This document shows positions 1-12,975 of a stretch of DNA of 64,000 nt, piece after piece. Under the pieces are notes generated by a model. The model ran no database searches and had not been told where the DNA came from. It worked only from the letters and a program-made list of their open reading frames with translations. Each line of letters starts with the position of its first letter. The first letter of the stretch is position 1. Source of the stretch: Homalodisca vitripennis (lineage: Eukaryota > Arthropoda > Insecta > Hemiptera > Cicadellidae); the NCBI RefSeq assembly GCF_021130785.1, contig NC_060207.1, forward strand, positions 197,296,001-197,360,000, given 5' to 3'. Made by a program: the position numbers and the translations under genes.

Positions 1-3000
1 TCGTTTTTCAATCCAAGAGGCTGCAATTTCAGTGAAATTGTCTTTTTCAATGATAATTAATAAGTCACAGAGTCAAGCATCCAATGTCACGGAATTAGAT
101 TTAAGCGTTCAATACTTTTTACGTCTTTTCACATCTATAAAGTGTGAGTTAAAAGTATGGGTCCACTGTGTTTAGCGTTTGATGGAAAAAGATTGAAGGA
201 TGTAACTCGGGACACCTTTGTAGGAAATAGAAGTTACCACTTTTAGTACCTGTTACAACTTCCCCATTTCCAAAATATAAATTCCCCAAAATATAAATTT
301 GGAGGGGTTTGCGGCTCTAGATTTAATTTTAAAGAGTCGTTATAAGGTCTTAACAGAATAAAAATAACAGTTGAAACTAGAGATTTCTATCTCAACCCAG
401 TACAAAATGGCAGCTCATCAATGTCAACGTCTTCATTTACAGGTTTTAGTGTGCTTTTCATTATAAAATATTCTAAAGAACATTGGAACCACTAGGCCCA
501 TCCCAATATAAATTTTCAACTAATGTTTATAATCTTTTTGCATCAAAATGGTCAAGTTCTGTTTCTTTTTCAAGACTTCGAACTGGTGCAAGTTTCTTGC
601 CACAGCTTGCATGTAAACTTCTCATACATCTCTATCCCAAAATAGATTTTTCCATTCGGTACAAATTCAAGTACAATAATCTGAATTTTTTGATTGAGAA
701 ATAAAGTGCAGGTGGTGTTCAATCGAAAATTGACAATTATTATATTATTGTCTCCCCCTGTATTCCATACAAAACGCTAGTATATTATTACAAAAAAAAC
801 CCATTAAGTTTTAACCAGGATCGAGACCCACCATTATTGTAGCCTATAAGCTAATAGGTGTTTTATACAATGTAGTCTTAATGGAATGTTCCTAACTTAC
901 AACCCACCTGGTCGGTCCCACAAGCGACATAAGCGATATAATAACTTAATAGACCGTATTTCCACGTAATGGTAATTGGACTACTTATCAAATGCCCTCG
1001 GGGGTTCATCTTACGAGAACGTAATGGTTCCGCTTTCACCATTATACTGAATATTGCCTTGCTGTACGATATTAAGGGTTCTACAAACTCAGGGAACCCT
1101 CGACATTTTGTTCATAAAGGATATTATGTTATATATTAGCTTATAGTTTAAATCGCCTGCCTTCTTTCTACTAAAACAATAATAAAATTTAAGGCTAAAG
1201 GGATCGCAAATTTATTTTAAATTTCTCATCAGAACCAAATGTATTTTTTGATTATATTTGAATATTAAATTTTCGTTTAACTTTATTTGTGTATATTACA
1301 CTAGTAAATTTGCACACATGATTATCTAACGTTTTATTTATTTCCCAATCCATATTATACACACACAATAACACACACAATTGTATACATATAATACACA
1401 ATACTTTAAGAACAAATATATGATATGAATAAAGCAAACCATTATGTGAACTTTGGTTTCAACAAGTAGGTGCTTAACCGTAAATGAATAGTCATTTTTT
1501 AGGAAGTTGTTAAGAAGCTTAGATTTGAAAACATACGACGTAGGTTATGTGACTACTGCCTATCCCAAAACAAATACGATAAAAATTTGCTTCCAAATAT
1601 GATCAAATCAATATAAAAATATTCTTGTATTATTACATTTATTGTAATGGATAAAATGTGGTTTTATGACATTTCAATTAATATAACTAAATATAATTGA
1701 TTTACGAACTCTTTAAACTTATAACACGTTGTGAGGTAAGGAACAATAGCCGCAGTACTGTATTGATAAATAATATTTTAACATTTTCCTGATCATAGCA
1801 TTACTGACCTGTAGAAAAACTTCAATATTTAGTATTACTCAGTTACAACATTGATTATTTCAATATCACGTGACTGGGTGATTAAGAGGAGGGCGAGGGC
1901 AAAGGTGTAACCGGAAGTAAACAGCGGAGGGGTGCCACGATGTGTGAAATAGAGCTAGTCACAGGTATGAATCATGAAATTATTATGTGATTCAATAAAT
2001 AAACCTATGAGTACATTGATTCAAACCTTGAAAAGAAATTTACACATTACCCATTTATTTACTGAATCTTATCAGTGCGACTTGAAACAAATAAATTATT
2101 AAAAACAGTAGCTAAGTAATAAATTTTACAAATTCATTAAGTGAATATTGTATTGTAATGAGTAGTTTTGCTAAATGGCTTCCTAATTATTTAGTTGAGG
2201 TTTAAGTAAAACCTCTCCCACAGGTTGCTGATGATCGAAATCTAATTTCTTTTTATCTGCCAAACACACGCAAATCATCTAATGACTTTGGCCTGTGGGT
2301 TAGAATTTTTAGTGAAATTTTATTTTTACTTTCTTAACAATACTAATTATAATTGTAAACATCGGCTAGTTATAACTGCAAATAAGTCATAAAGTGACTT
2401 CCCTACTTTGCTTTTTGGTTTTAGGTAACCGTGTTTACAACGATAAACTGAGAATTGACAAATTAGTCAACAATATTATATTTACAAATATATTTATATG
2501 AACGTTATAGTAGTGAAAACTACTCAAATGACATTTTCAGTAATTTATCATGAGATAAAGTGACTCTTTTGGATTGGTTGGTTTCATAAAATGATTTAAA
2601 TCGTAGTTTATACTGCAATGTCACCTGCAAAACGGTAGTCTTTTGTAAATATATTATGTTTATTGCAATTACCGGCATAAAATATTACTAACCGAACATT
2701 AATCTCATGTGTGGTAGGTCAAAAGTTTCAGTTAACTTAGTTTCTTATCTGGTTGCTTATTATTATTATTATTTGTTGATTTTAAATTTAAATTTGGTCT
2801 AGAATTTTGAAAAACTTAGCTCAAGACTGGAGAACAGTAAGCTAACAAGCAATTTACTGTTTTTTGTAGTAACTGATCATATATAATTATATAAGTTTTA
2901 CCATGATCCTCACACAGTGCTCGTAAAAAAAAGGAAATAATTATTGTTACCATCCTCCGAATCCTATTGGATTTCACCGAATAATCCATATTTTTTATTG

Positions 3001-5335
3001 ATTTTGCATGGCTTTGTGAACACAAGTGTACTCAGCTTGAGTCACCTTTTGTAGAGAATATAGAATGACATTTAGAAATAAATATATTGGGTGGATTTTA
3101 TTTATTATTTTTACGAATAAAACCACGAGTTTTGCCCAACCTATTCATGATATACTTTACATTTTCTAGCACAAATATCAATTGGCTCTCTATCATAGTA
3201 TCTCTCTCTATTAAATGACGAAATTATAGTACGATGGTGTACAATGTACATGTATCAATTTGTCGCCTGTATAAATGATAGCTTTCGAATGGGTTAACTT
3301 GGAGCGGCGAAATGTAGTTCTAGCCTTTAATTCTACTAACTCTATATGGGTATTCAAAATAGCAAACATATGTCAGTTGAGAGTGTTCTCCGGGCCAGAG
3401 TCTTGTCCGCTGGGGCACAAACGCTAAGCCTTCCACGCTGACATACAGTCAGACGAGCAACCATGTTGCTTTTTATAAGAGAGAATGGAAAATGAAAGGA
3501 CCTACAGTTTATTTATTTAAGAACTCACGGCAACTTCTTTATTTTTATACTAAGTGTGTACTGCTTGCAACGAGTTTTAAATAAAGACAAAAAAGGATAT
3601 TATTCGTTGTTAATAACGATATATACCAAATAATATTCATTATGAAACTGTTTCTGCAAATAATAGTTTTAAAACGCAGTCAATTTAATATATTACGAGA
3701 CCTATTAGTATACTGTAATATTCGTATATATACATTTTTTATTGAAAGCTTGCAAGAATGGATAGGGTTTTAATCCTACATTATTATTTAAAATGTTTAC
3801 CTTATTTCTTAACCACTGAATTTACCCTAGAGGAGCGGACAGTGACCAATATACCAGTGGAACGTCGATCCAGGCAGACATTTGTTATCAGTCAGCTTTT
3901 TAAAAGAAAACTTAAATTGAAGCGAAAACACATGAACAAATTAATGATGGTAACTGATTGAAATTATTAAAAGGAGAATGCGTGTTAGGGGATTTAAATA
4001 TTGAAATAGGCCGCAGGCCGAATTTGATAAAATAATTTCATATCTTATTAGTACTGTATAATGTATGGTCAACTAAAACCCTTTTTTTAATTAATTTGTT
4101 TCCATACACGTGTTTCCGTACCATCATCAATTTTAAAATTTACCTTTAAATAAATAGTAAACAACTTAATATACACATGTGGACCATTTAAACAGTTGTT
4201 AAATTAGTATGACGTAGTTATAATTTTGATTAGTACTGAGTGTTTACTATTTTTATTTTTTCATCGATTGGGTTTGTCTTATTTTTTAGATTGCTTTTTA
4301 AAATGTTGAGAGGTCTTTGTAATATTTAGATAGATATTGAATTCTTCTTTCGTGTGTAATTTCCCTCCTTTCCTTTCGATGGCCACAATTTTCATGTTCT
4401 TTTCAGTATTTTTAGTAGTTATGGTCAGTGTGTAATAAATTTTCAGCGAAATTTTATTTTACGTGCCTTATATTTCATGCCTTATAATACCCAAACCACC
4501 AGAGGCCATTTTATGGTGTGTAGCATAACATACTCTTCTCTTACCAATTAAACAATTTCAATAAATATCAAAAATTTCAAAAAGAAACTTCAAACAAAGA
4601 AATAAATATTAGTAGGAATTGCGAATAAATATATGTTATGAAAAAACGGATACATAATAATTATAAAGATGGAAAGGGGGAGAGATGTATCCACACGTGG
4701 TGCGTGCGACAGAGGGGGTTTATTATCCCCGATAAGTTTAGCTTTCGAGCACGCAACCTTTAATTCGGTTGAATCACATCCTGTGTTCCTTATTGCTCGC
4801 AGGTTTATGGACGTCATTTCTGTAAGCATTTTGCATGCGTGCGCGGTGTGTAAGATGTTATAAACATGAGAAATATTGCTTTCTTAGTTTGATGGAGTAT
4901 TCTCATCCAAAGTTGTTTTAATTTATTTTATAATAAAAACTAAATTTTTGACTACACTATTGATTACATTAGAGGCTTACAAGAGAAAACGCTCAAAACA
5001 ACTGTCATTGACACATCCATGAATTTCCATGAACGTCTCGTCCGTATCCCGATGCCATAATGAAGGCATATTAGAAAGTTATAAAAAAAACTAATTATAT
5101 AAAAAAAACACATTAAAAACATTATATTAAACATTATATAAAATCGCTATGGAAAATATATCTCTCAAATATATGAACTTTCATTTTTAACACATAACAA
5201 GAATTAAATTGTCTTCTTCTTCATCTTAGTACTTAATAGATGCAAAGTACTTTTGACGCAACTATGAAAGTTGAAAATTAACTTATTACTACAATATGAT
5301 AAAATGATTGATAACTCATATTACTATTATGTAAT

Positions 5336-5373
5336 CATCCTGCCGGTAACATTACAAGAACACCGGCAGGATG
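5336..5373. repeat. Perfect GC-rich hairpin
   Basis: CATCCTGCCGGT, 14-nt loop, ACCGGCAGGATG: a perfect 12-bp inverted repeat in AT-rich surroundings. There is no T-run or gene nearby to make it a terminator. Role unknown. Confidence 0.8.
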
Positions 5374-6031
5374 TCGCAATAATGAAAATATACAACGGTT
5401 CCACTTATTCTTAAGAGCCGGCTATAGTGAAATCATAGTGGTATGAGTATTCTTTCATAGAAAATTATTACACATTCAAACATTGTTTACTTTTGTTACC
5501 ATGTGTCTTATTACTGAAATGATTAAGTTCAAACAAAATTTAGATCTTTTTACTTGAATAATGTATAATAAATATCGTTAAAACTACAATATTTCAATAG
5601 AATTTGTCCCTGTTTTTGATTAAACTTACTTCGATACAGAATAATAATTTAATGAAATAAAGAATTTCTTTAAGTTTGCACGGCGAATTTCTACAAACAT
5701 AAAATATAAAATTTTTAAGAATGTATAAGGTGCTCTTGTATTTTTGTAAATTATTGTATTACATGTCTGTTTTTTCTTAACTCAAGGAACATGTACGTTA
5801 CCAGAATAAGTCAACTGTCAAAGCAGCACAAGAAGTGATGCATTACCAAGAGTGAAACTTACGTGACAGTCAGCTCTGGATAAGAAATGTCCACTTTTTT
5901 CTATGCATTTTTTCTTCCATAGATATATACTCGTAGTACAACGTCAGCTAAATTATCATTTACTAACTTCAAGAGAAAAATTGTCTTAAGTAATGCTTGT
6001 AACAAAAGAATATTTGTGACACTTTCTAATA

Positions 6032-6055
6032 ATCGTGAACTATCAAGTTCACGAT
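6032..6055. repeat. Perfect 10-bp hairpin
   Basis: ATCGTGAACT, loop ATCA, AGTTCACGAT. Confidence 0.75.
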
Positions 6056-8234
6056 ATTATTCAAACAGATTTATATATCAGGTATTTGTAAGATTAACCT
6101 AATCTTTAACTCTTGCATTCATATCTATTAGCACTTATATAAGAGCCCATTACACTGTCCAATCTCCTTGATATGAAAAATATAACAGCAACTTCAACAG
6201 CTACAGAAAAATGAAACTTATTCTATTAACTTGGAGCATTAAATTTAAAGTTAATTATTTTATTTTAAATAATCTATTCCTTTAATAAAACTACCCTAAT
6301 AAAAGAAAAAGAAGAAACATCAGTTTAGTACTACTCCGCATAAAAATTATCAGCATAAAATTAAGGCCATAAAGAAAATGCCTGGAAATAAGAATGTGGA
6401 AATTTTACAATATGTACATTAGTAAAGGCATGAGTGACGTGTTTTCATTCGTTAATGATGAAGATTTAATTTGATTAGCTAAATTTAGTTTGAGGTAATG
6501 TTAAGTTTTGTAATACGTTATCCTGAGTAATTAAATTATGAAAAACATTATATTTACACCACTTAACCTTCATTTAATTTATCATAAGTTGTATACATTT
6601 TTTGCCTAACTGCGAAATTATACTTCGTATTCCTTCCACTCTTCGAATAAAACTAACCAAATATCTGCGTTTCGTTTATTCAGAAATTGCGTCTGAAAGG
6701 GCTATAAGCAAAATTATAGTAAAAATAATGTAACAAATAATTCCAACCGAAAACCGATTAAATCTTATAATTTTAAAACTAATTTGACATATTCTTATCT
6801 GTCCATATTTTATGTGTAATTTTAGATTGTTTGTTTCTTTTTTGTAGACCTGAAACCTCTGAGAGGTGGCTTACGTATTTAATAGAAAATGTTAAGATAA
6901 TTAATTAAATTTAGCTGATATTATAAATACATAGCTTTATGCATGCTGACAACCAACTACACGTGTCGTCTTAGCGTGTTATTAGTCAAGCTGAAGTGTA
7001 TTTATGATACTTGAAAATGGAATAATTATTTCGTGCTTTAAAACAATTTAGTAGATTGGGATGCTTATCAAAGCAGTATTTCCGTTTTTCCTTCGCCCGG
7101 ATATTAAGTTAAGGAGGAAATTACAGGCGGTCAATAACAGTTTATTACTTTACAGCCAGTTTTAATTACATTATTTATCACAAAGAAAATACATGTCCAC
7201 AAGTAACGTATTTATCATACGGTATTTGAACTTACAAATTAGAAGCAACCATTTAGTTAAAATATAAGAGTTTAAAGTAAACAGTTAGATTTCTATATTT
7301 AATGTAGATAGATCCTATACTTGCGAAACTAAAATTCGAATACTTTTAATAAAAAAAAAACAAATTATTTATTCTTTCCATATTTTAAGATAGTTTTAGA
7401 GACATATTAACTAGATTTTAAATATAATATATATTTGGGCACAATTGTAAAACTGTATAATTTGGACTTGTCGCCGTTTATGTCCTAGTTAGAATTCTGG
7501 TTAAGGCACACTATTTCCAATCCAATACAGGAGGCAATTATTATTAATGCAATGCAATATTTTATTCTATAGCTTATTAATTGCTCACAAAATATTAAAT
7601 CATTTATTACAACGATTTTTACCAATGACAAGTTTGTAGTAAATTACTATATTCATTAACCAGATTGTAAAATTGCACTTCTAATAAATATTTATAGTTT
7701 AGAGCTTTCTACCTAATCACCATGTATGTAGTTATCAAAAAGTGTAAAAATATATGTTCTCATAGGTTACTGTGTTTGTCAAATTCAAAACGAGTAAGCA
7801 AATGAAGCAAAATAGTTCATCCCACGTGTGAGATTGTGTAAAGGTAAAAATAGTGGTTTAAAAAACTGTATTGCAGAGGCAGAGCCATGCGTCATTTATA
7901 GAGAGACATTTCAATTACCCAACTTTGAACCAATAATGGCAGTATTGATCAGGGAGCCTTTGAGGGGCGGCGATGAATGATGAAAGAACTCTTGCTCGGT
8001 GACATTGATTTCAATATTAATTTGAGCACAGACCTCTTGTTTGTGATATTCTTCAGTAATTAACTAGAAATGGGTTCACATTTTATAAAAATCCCAGTAT
8101 ACAACCAATGCCTTCATACTACTTATTTAATTTCTGTAATACAACTCTTTTTGAACCTCTTATTTTAGACATATACTGTCCAGTAGTAAAGTTGCACTTT
8201 ATTAGTAAAAACTCAATGTGTTGTTGAAGATATA

Positions 8235-8445
8235 TTTAAGATATAATGTGTCTTTGACCATAACACTAAATTCAAAAGCGAAAGTTTAAATCATTTCGTG
8301 AATATGAGTCAGGTTCACAAGTACACGCATGCAAATCTATTAATGAATATGTTTCACCACAGTACAGTAAGCAATACATTAACTGTAAATTATATATTTT
8401 TGTGCTTTTTTCATTTGAGGAAAAGGTCCAGGACTGTACAAGCAG
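8235..8445 (+). repeat. Family E repeat, copy 1
   Basis: Shares CAGGTTCACAAGTACACGCA, TGCAAATCTAT and CAGGACTGTA with 9525-9740, with many substitutions. Confidence 0.65.
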
Positions 8446-9524
8446 TCGTATCTAATTATTCGAACATTACTTTTGCCCGATACCGTTGTACATTAATTTT
8501 TACAAAATATTATTAAAATACACTTACTTTCCTTTAATATAATTTGAAAGCACGTGTTGTGAAATGTCGCGTAATAGGCTTCTGTAAGTGTTTTCAAAAT
8601 TTCATCACAATAGGATACATTTGTGAAAATAGCATGTAGTTTTGCCAAATCCCACGGAATAGTTATGCTCCATTAACATACTCAATTTTTTTTTATATAC
8701 AATGGATCTTGCTGCAAAAGTCTGTAAAGTATTTCGTTCTCTATATACAATACAATGAAACCGAAATTACTTGCTGAGTGATAGCTGGACATTCTTTAAA
8801 ATTATACTAAAATGAAATAACCAATATGGACCTCCTTATAGTATTAAGTGAATGTTTTAGATAAAACTAGCCTATTATAAAAAGGTATTTACTAAAAAAC
8901 AATATAATGTTGACGAAACAAAAGCGCACACTTGAGATTAACACGTTCATGTTTAAAGCGTATATTCGTTTAGATGCTTGGAAATGTAGTTTTTAAAATT
9001 TAAATTATATTTAATAATATATTATTTTACTACATTATTATACTATAATATTACTATACTATAATATAATATATTGATGAGATTTAAGTCAAAAGGTTTA
9101 TTGCTATTTTGTATAAAAAGTATTAAAAACAATTCTTTATAAGAGTAATTTTTGTTTTAGTAAATAAATAACAATGTTAGGATTTTACTGTATACGAAGG
9201 CACTATTCTTTACATCAGTACAGTTTAACTTTGAAAATCAGCAGTTTAAACAAATAAATACCCATTCTAGTAGATTATTGTGTTATTTTTTGTATGAAGG
9301 ATCCTTAGATCAGATACAGAATACTAATGTTAGATCCGTGCAAAAGTCAGGAGGGTTAAAACATGGAAATAAAAATTCTTTGTCATAAAGAAACAAATTA
9401 TATAATACTTTTTATAAAATTTTCAAGCTGCTTATCCGAAATAGATGTATGATCAACATCATTTTAGTACTATGTGTACAATTGGTATTGAACATTCAGA
9501 TTTTAAGGCGATATCTAACGTAAC

Positions 9525-9740
9525 ATTTATTACCAATGTATCTTATGACCACAACAATAAATAAAAAACGGAAAGTATAAATCATTTAATGAATAAGAGC
9601 CAGGTTCACAAGTGCACGCATGCAAATCTATAAAAGAATTTGTTTTACCGCATTATAGTAGACAATAAATGTGCTGTACATTATATATATATTTTCGTGC
9701 TTCCTCCATTTGAGGAATAGGTTCAGGACTGTATAATAAT
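9525..9740 (+). repeat. Family E repeat, copy 2
   Basis: Direct, diverged copy of 8235-8445, 1.29 kb downstream (CAGGTTCACAAGTGCACGCA). It could be an old local duplication or two insertions. Confidence 0.65.
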
Positions 9741-12700
9741 ACATATCGTTAGAGTAATGTTTAAACGGAGTATAACTCCCTTACAACATTATAATGAAAG
9801 TGTAATTTACGCAAATGTCTAGTATTTTCAGTACTATAACCAAAAAACGAGAAAAAGGAATTCTATGCATAGTGATATACTTTATATGAAAAATCGCCGT
9901 GTGCCTTATAGTTATAAAATCACGTTAAATACGAGGGATGAGGTAAAACAACAATATACTTAAAACACTAGATTTTTAGGTTATATTCTTCATGGTATTA
10001 GAACGTAACAGATAACATTTGTTAACACAATGGTGAACGGTGTTAACACGAGGTTAACAGAATTTTACAAGTTACCGAGATTCACGAACTTTTTACCCTA
10101 AAACATTTCAAACTGTGAACGGTCCTGATATTGCTTAAGATATATTTGGTTCATAATAATGTTCAATAAACTATAACAGAATTTGTACGGATAGTTACAT
10201 ATCTGTTTATCACTCGTAACTGTGGTTTTGAAAACCACTTATTGTTATTTTATATATGGTATTCATTGTATTACTTATGCAATAAAATTTAAATCCTTGC
10301 TACAGAATACGTATTTTTATTAACTTGTACCCAAGTGCGTATTTGCTCGTTGCATATATTTTACTTTGTAGTTGTCGAGTTATCAATTTCCTTCTGCAGT
10401 TGTTTTAACTTGGATTATATTTGACTGTTTACAGTGGTAAAGGTAAAGGCCTCCATTGTGCAGTCTCTTAAAATATATCATGTGAAACACACACACACAT
10501 GTCAAAACGTACTAATAAATATTAACGGAACAGACGAGATCCACTGTCATCGGTAGTTGCGCCAGTCATGATACATGGCATCCCTGTCGGGGGGATGCAA
10601 TGCAATCTACACGAAGAAAGATGACACATGTGTGTAGGAAGATGACATAACGGGTAGCAAGTGACTTTTGCTCAGTCACAAAGGAGGCCGCAGAGGTAAT
10701 CTCTGGATTGTGATTTTTGATGTTGTTCTCCCTGTCAGCTCTCCTGACCACGCCTATGCCAAATCTGTCCATCATAATTGGTGAGTACCAATTTTTCATA
10801 TCAGCATGGCTGGCCCTTACATCGTCGCATGATTTTTAGAAATAAGCATTTCCTCTGCTTAAACAAGCATTTCCTGTTTGTTCATCATCGGTGTCTGGGC
10901 GGGTGTGCGTATCACCTTACTTCCGGAGGATGTTTGTATCGAATTTTAATACAAGACTTCCTTTCCAGCAACTATCTGTACATCGATTCTATGAATTTTG
11001 TTATACTAATAATTAAGTATTTCTTGTACTAGTATAATATCAAAGAGAAAGCTAAAAAAAGTTAAGCTCAAATTTAAATTAAACTACTAAGGACATCTTT
11101 GTAAATATATTGAGTGAATCATAATAATTTGTATTAAAATAACTTCATTGATTAACTTAAATTTTCGTTTTATTTATTTTATCTTCAATGATAACTTTTT
11201 GCTGTATATGTGAGTTTTTTTAACTTTTATGAAAAATGACTGATATGTCTCTGAATTTCTTTTATATTATCTTTGTGTTTATTGACCATATATTTCTACA
11301 ACATGGTTTGAACAGTCTAAATCATATTCTATACACTTTAGAGTTCGATATATTAATAAATAAATAAATTATAAATTCAAGCAAGCAACCAATGAAAATA
11401 CTCGAAGACGGTACCAGACGCTGTATTGTTAGTGAACATGTCCCTATATTAAAACAGCTCCGATATAGCCCACTGCCTGGCAACGCCCTCACCAATAATC
11501 CCTCTATATCCGACAGGAAGCCTCCTCGAATTGACTTCTTCCAATCTAAGGTTATTTGTTGCACAAAACAACTTACCTTCCAAAACACGTTTGTAGTGAT
11601 GTCTATTGGCCACAAAAATGTTCAATTCAATTCACTTACGATAATAGTAATTATTTGATTCTTAATATATAAAATAGTTCTTATTGCTTATATATTACAG
11701 TACATGAGTTGTAGTGGAAGTCTTAAATACAATTTTATGTAAAAAATATGAATAAAATTAAATAATAAATCATATTTTAACATATTCTAAGACGTTTTAC
11801 ATTTCAAACTAGTTCATTAATTAAGTAATTACAAAATTTGAGTAAATACTTATGAGTATGTGGTCTAAATCTTTTAAATTTGTTTAATACAATTATAGGT
11901 AACGTATAACCTAGACAAAACATTAGATAGCCATGTTGTTTACCATAATGTTTTCCTCGATAAACGACTGTACAAATATCTATAAATACAGTTTGGTTAT
12001 ATCACTTATACATTAATCAAAACTGAGTCGACTTTATCCGAGTAACTTAAACCACCCAGTATTAACATTTTAAGTACTATAGAACTGCCCTAATTAAGTA
12101 TGTGCGAACATATACTATCGCAATTATTTTACGAACCCAAACTATGCAAGATTTAGAAATGTAGAATCTTTCACTACAAATAACATAAACATTATTGTAT
12201 GTATCAATGGAGGCAAAGTAGCATACTTATAGCTATACATATTAGAATAAAATAGTTTTTACATGGAGTGCATTAAAGTATATTATTAAAACTGTTAAAA
12301 TTTTGCAGTTCTGTTTTGTTTACATTTTTGAAAGAAGTGATCGAATTCTCGTTTTTCCGTTTGTTTTTCTGAGGGCAGATAAAACAGAAAAATATAACAC
12401 TCATGTAGGAATTATATTAATTCAAACTAGAAGCGAGTTGGACTATTTAATTACAAGTACCAGATTTAAAACATTGTAGATAAATTGTGCATTTTGACAC
12501 AGTTTTTGAAGTATCACAGCTATGACGAATACATTACATATATTGACAGAAATATAATTTAATTGGGGTTTAATTGGAATATACAAAAGTGTATATTTCT
12601 TTAGTTTTTAACATACTAGTCTATGCGTTTAAAAAATAATTTGCCGTCTTTTTACTATTCCTTAAAATTGGTAACTAATTAATATAAGTAACTTTTTATC

Positions 12701-12786
12701 ATTTGTACATTATTAAATTATTTTTATAATCATGAGTTTCACGAACATTGATAAATGGATTTGTATACATTTTAGAAATGTATATC
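9741..12786. other. Intergenic DNA, no gene recognised
   Basis: A GC-elevated patch at 10550-10930 has a 77-codon minus-strand frame (10566-10799), and 11390-11660 has overlapping frames on both strands. Neither resembles a known family. The remainder is AT-rich. Confidence 0.5.
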
Positions 12787-12975
12787 CATTCCCGAATTCT
12801 GAAACAGCTGAGCTAAGTCTGACTCATACTACTGCCTTCTTACTCGTCAAGGCAGGCGTGTTTACCAAGGAAACTTCGAAAACAACTGTTATTTGTTCGT
12901 TGAATCTGACGTTCACATCTATCCATGCTTGCGAAGCGGAAAACTTTCTACTGATTATGTTTCTCTTTATACTCA
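12787..12975 (+). repeat. Family F repeat, copy 1
   Basis: Shares GAATTCTGAAACAGCTGAG, GCGTGTTTACCAAGGAAACT and TCGAAAACAACTGTTATTTG with 17041-17215. Confidence 0.75.

Larger units (their letters stand above)
1..8234. other. Intergenic AT-rich DNA, no gene seen
   Basis: Short frames only. Patches of higher GC occur near 880-1090, 1860-1960, 3370-3470 and 4670-4860. None has splice-consistent coding structure or a recognisable motif. The two hairpins at 5336 and 6032 are the only clear structures. Confidence 0.6.

Noticed and set aside
2226..2240. CTGATGA...GAAA hammerhead-like string
   Set aside because: Only two bases separate the core halves, so no stem II can form.
4590..4863. Overlapping frames on both strands
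   Set aside because: Opposite-strand shadows of a GC-richer patch, with no motif in either.
10566..10799. 77-codon minus-strand frame in a GC-elevated patch
   Set aside because: No known family, no splice partners, no second copy in the window.
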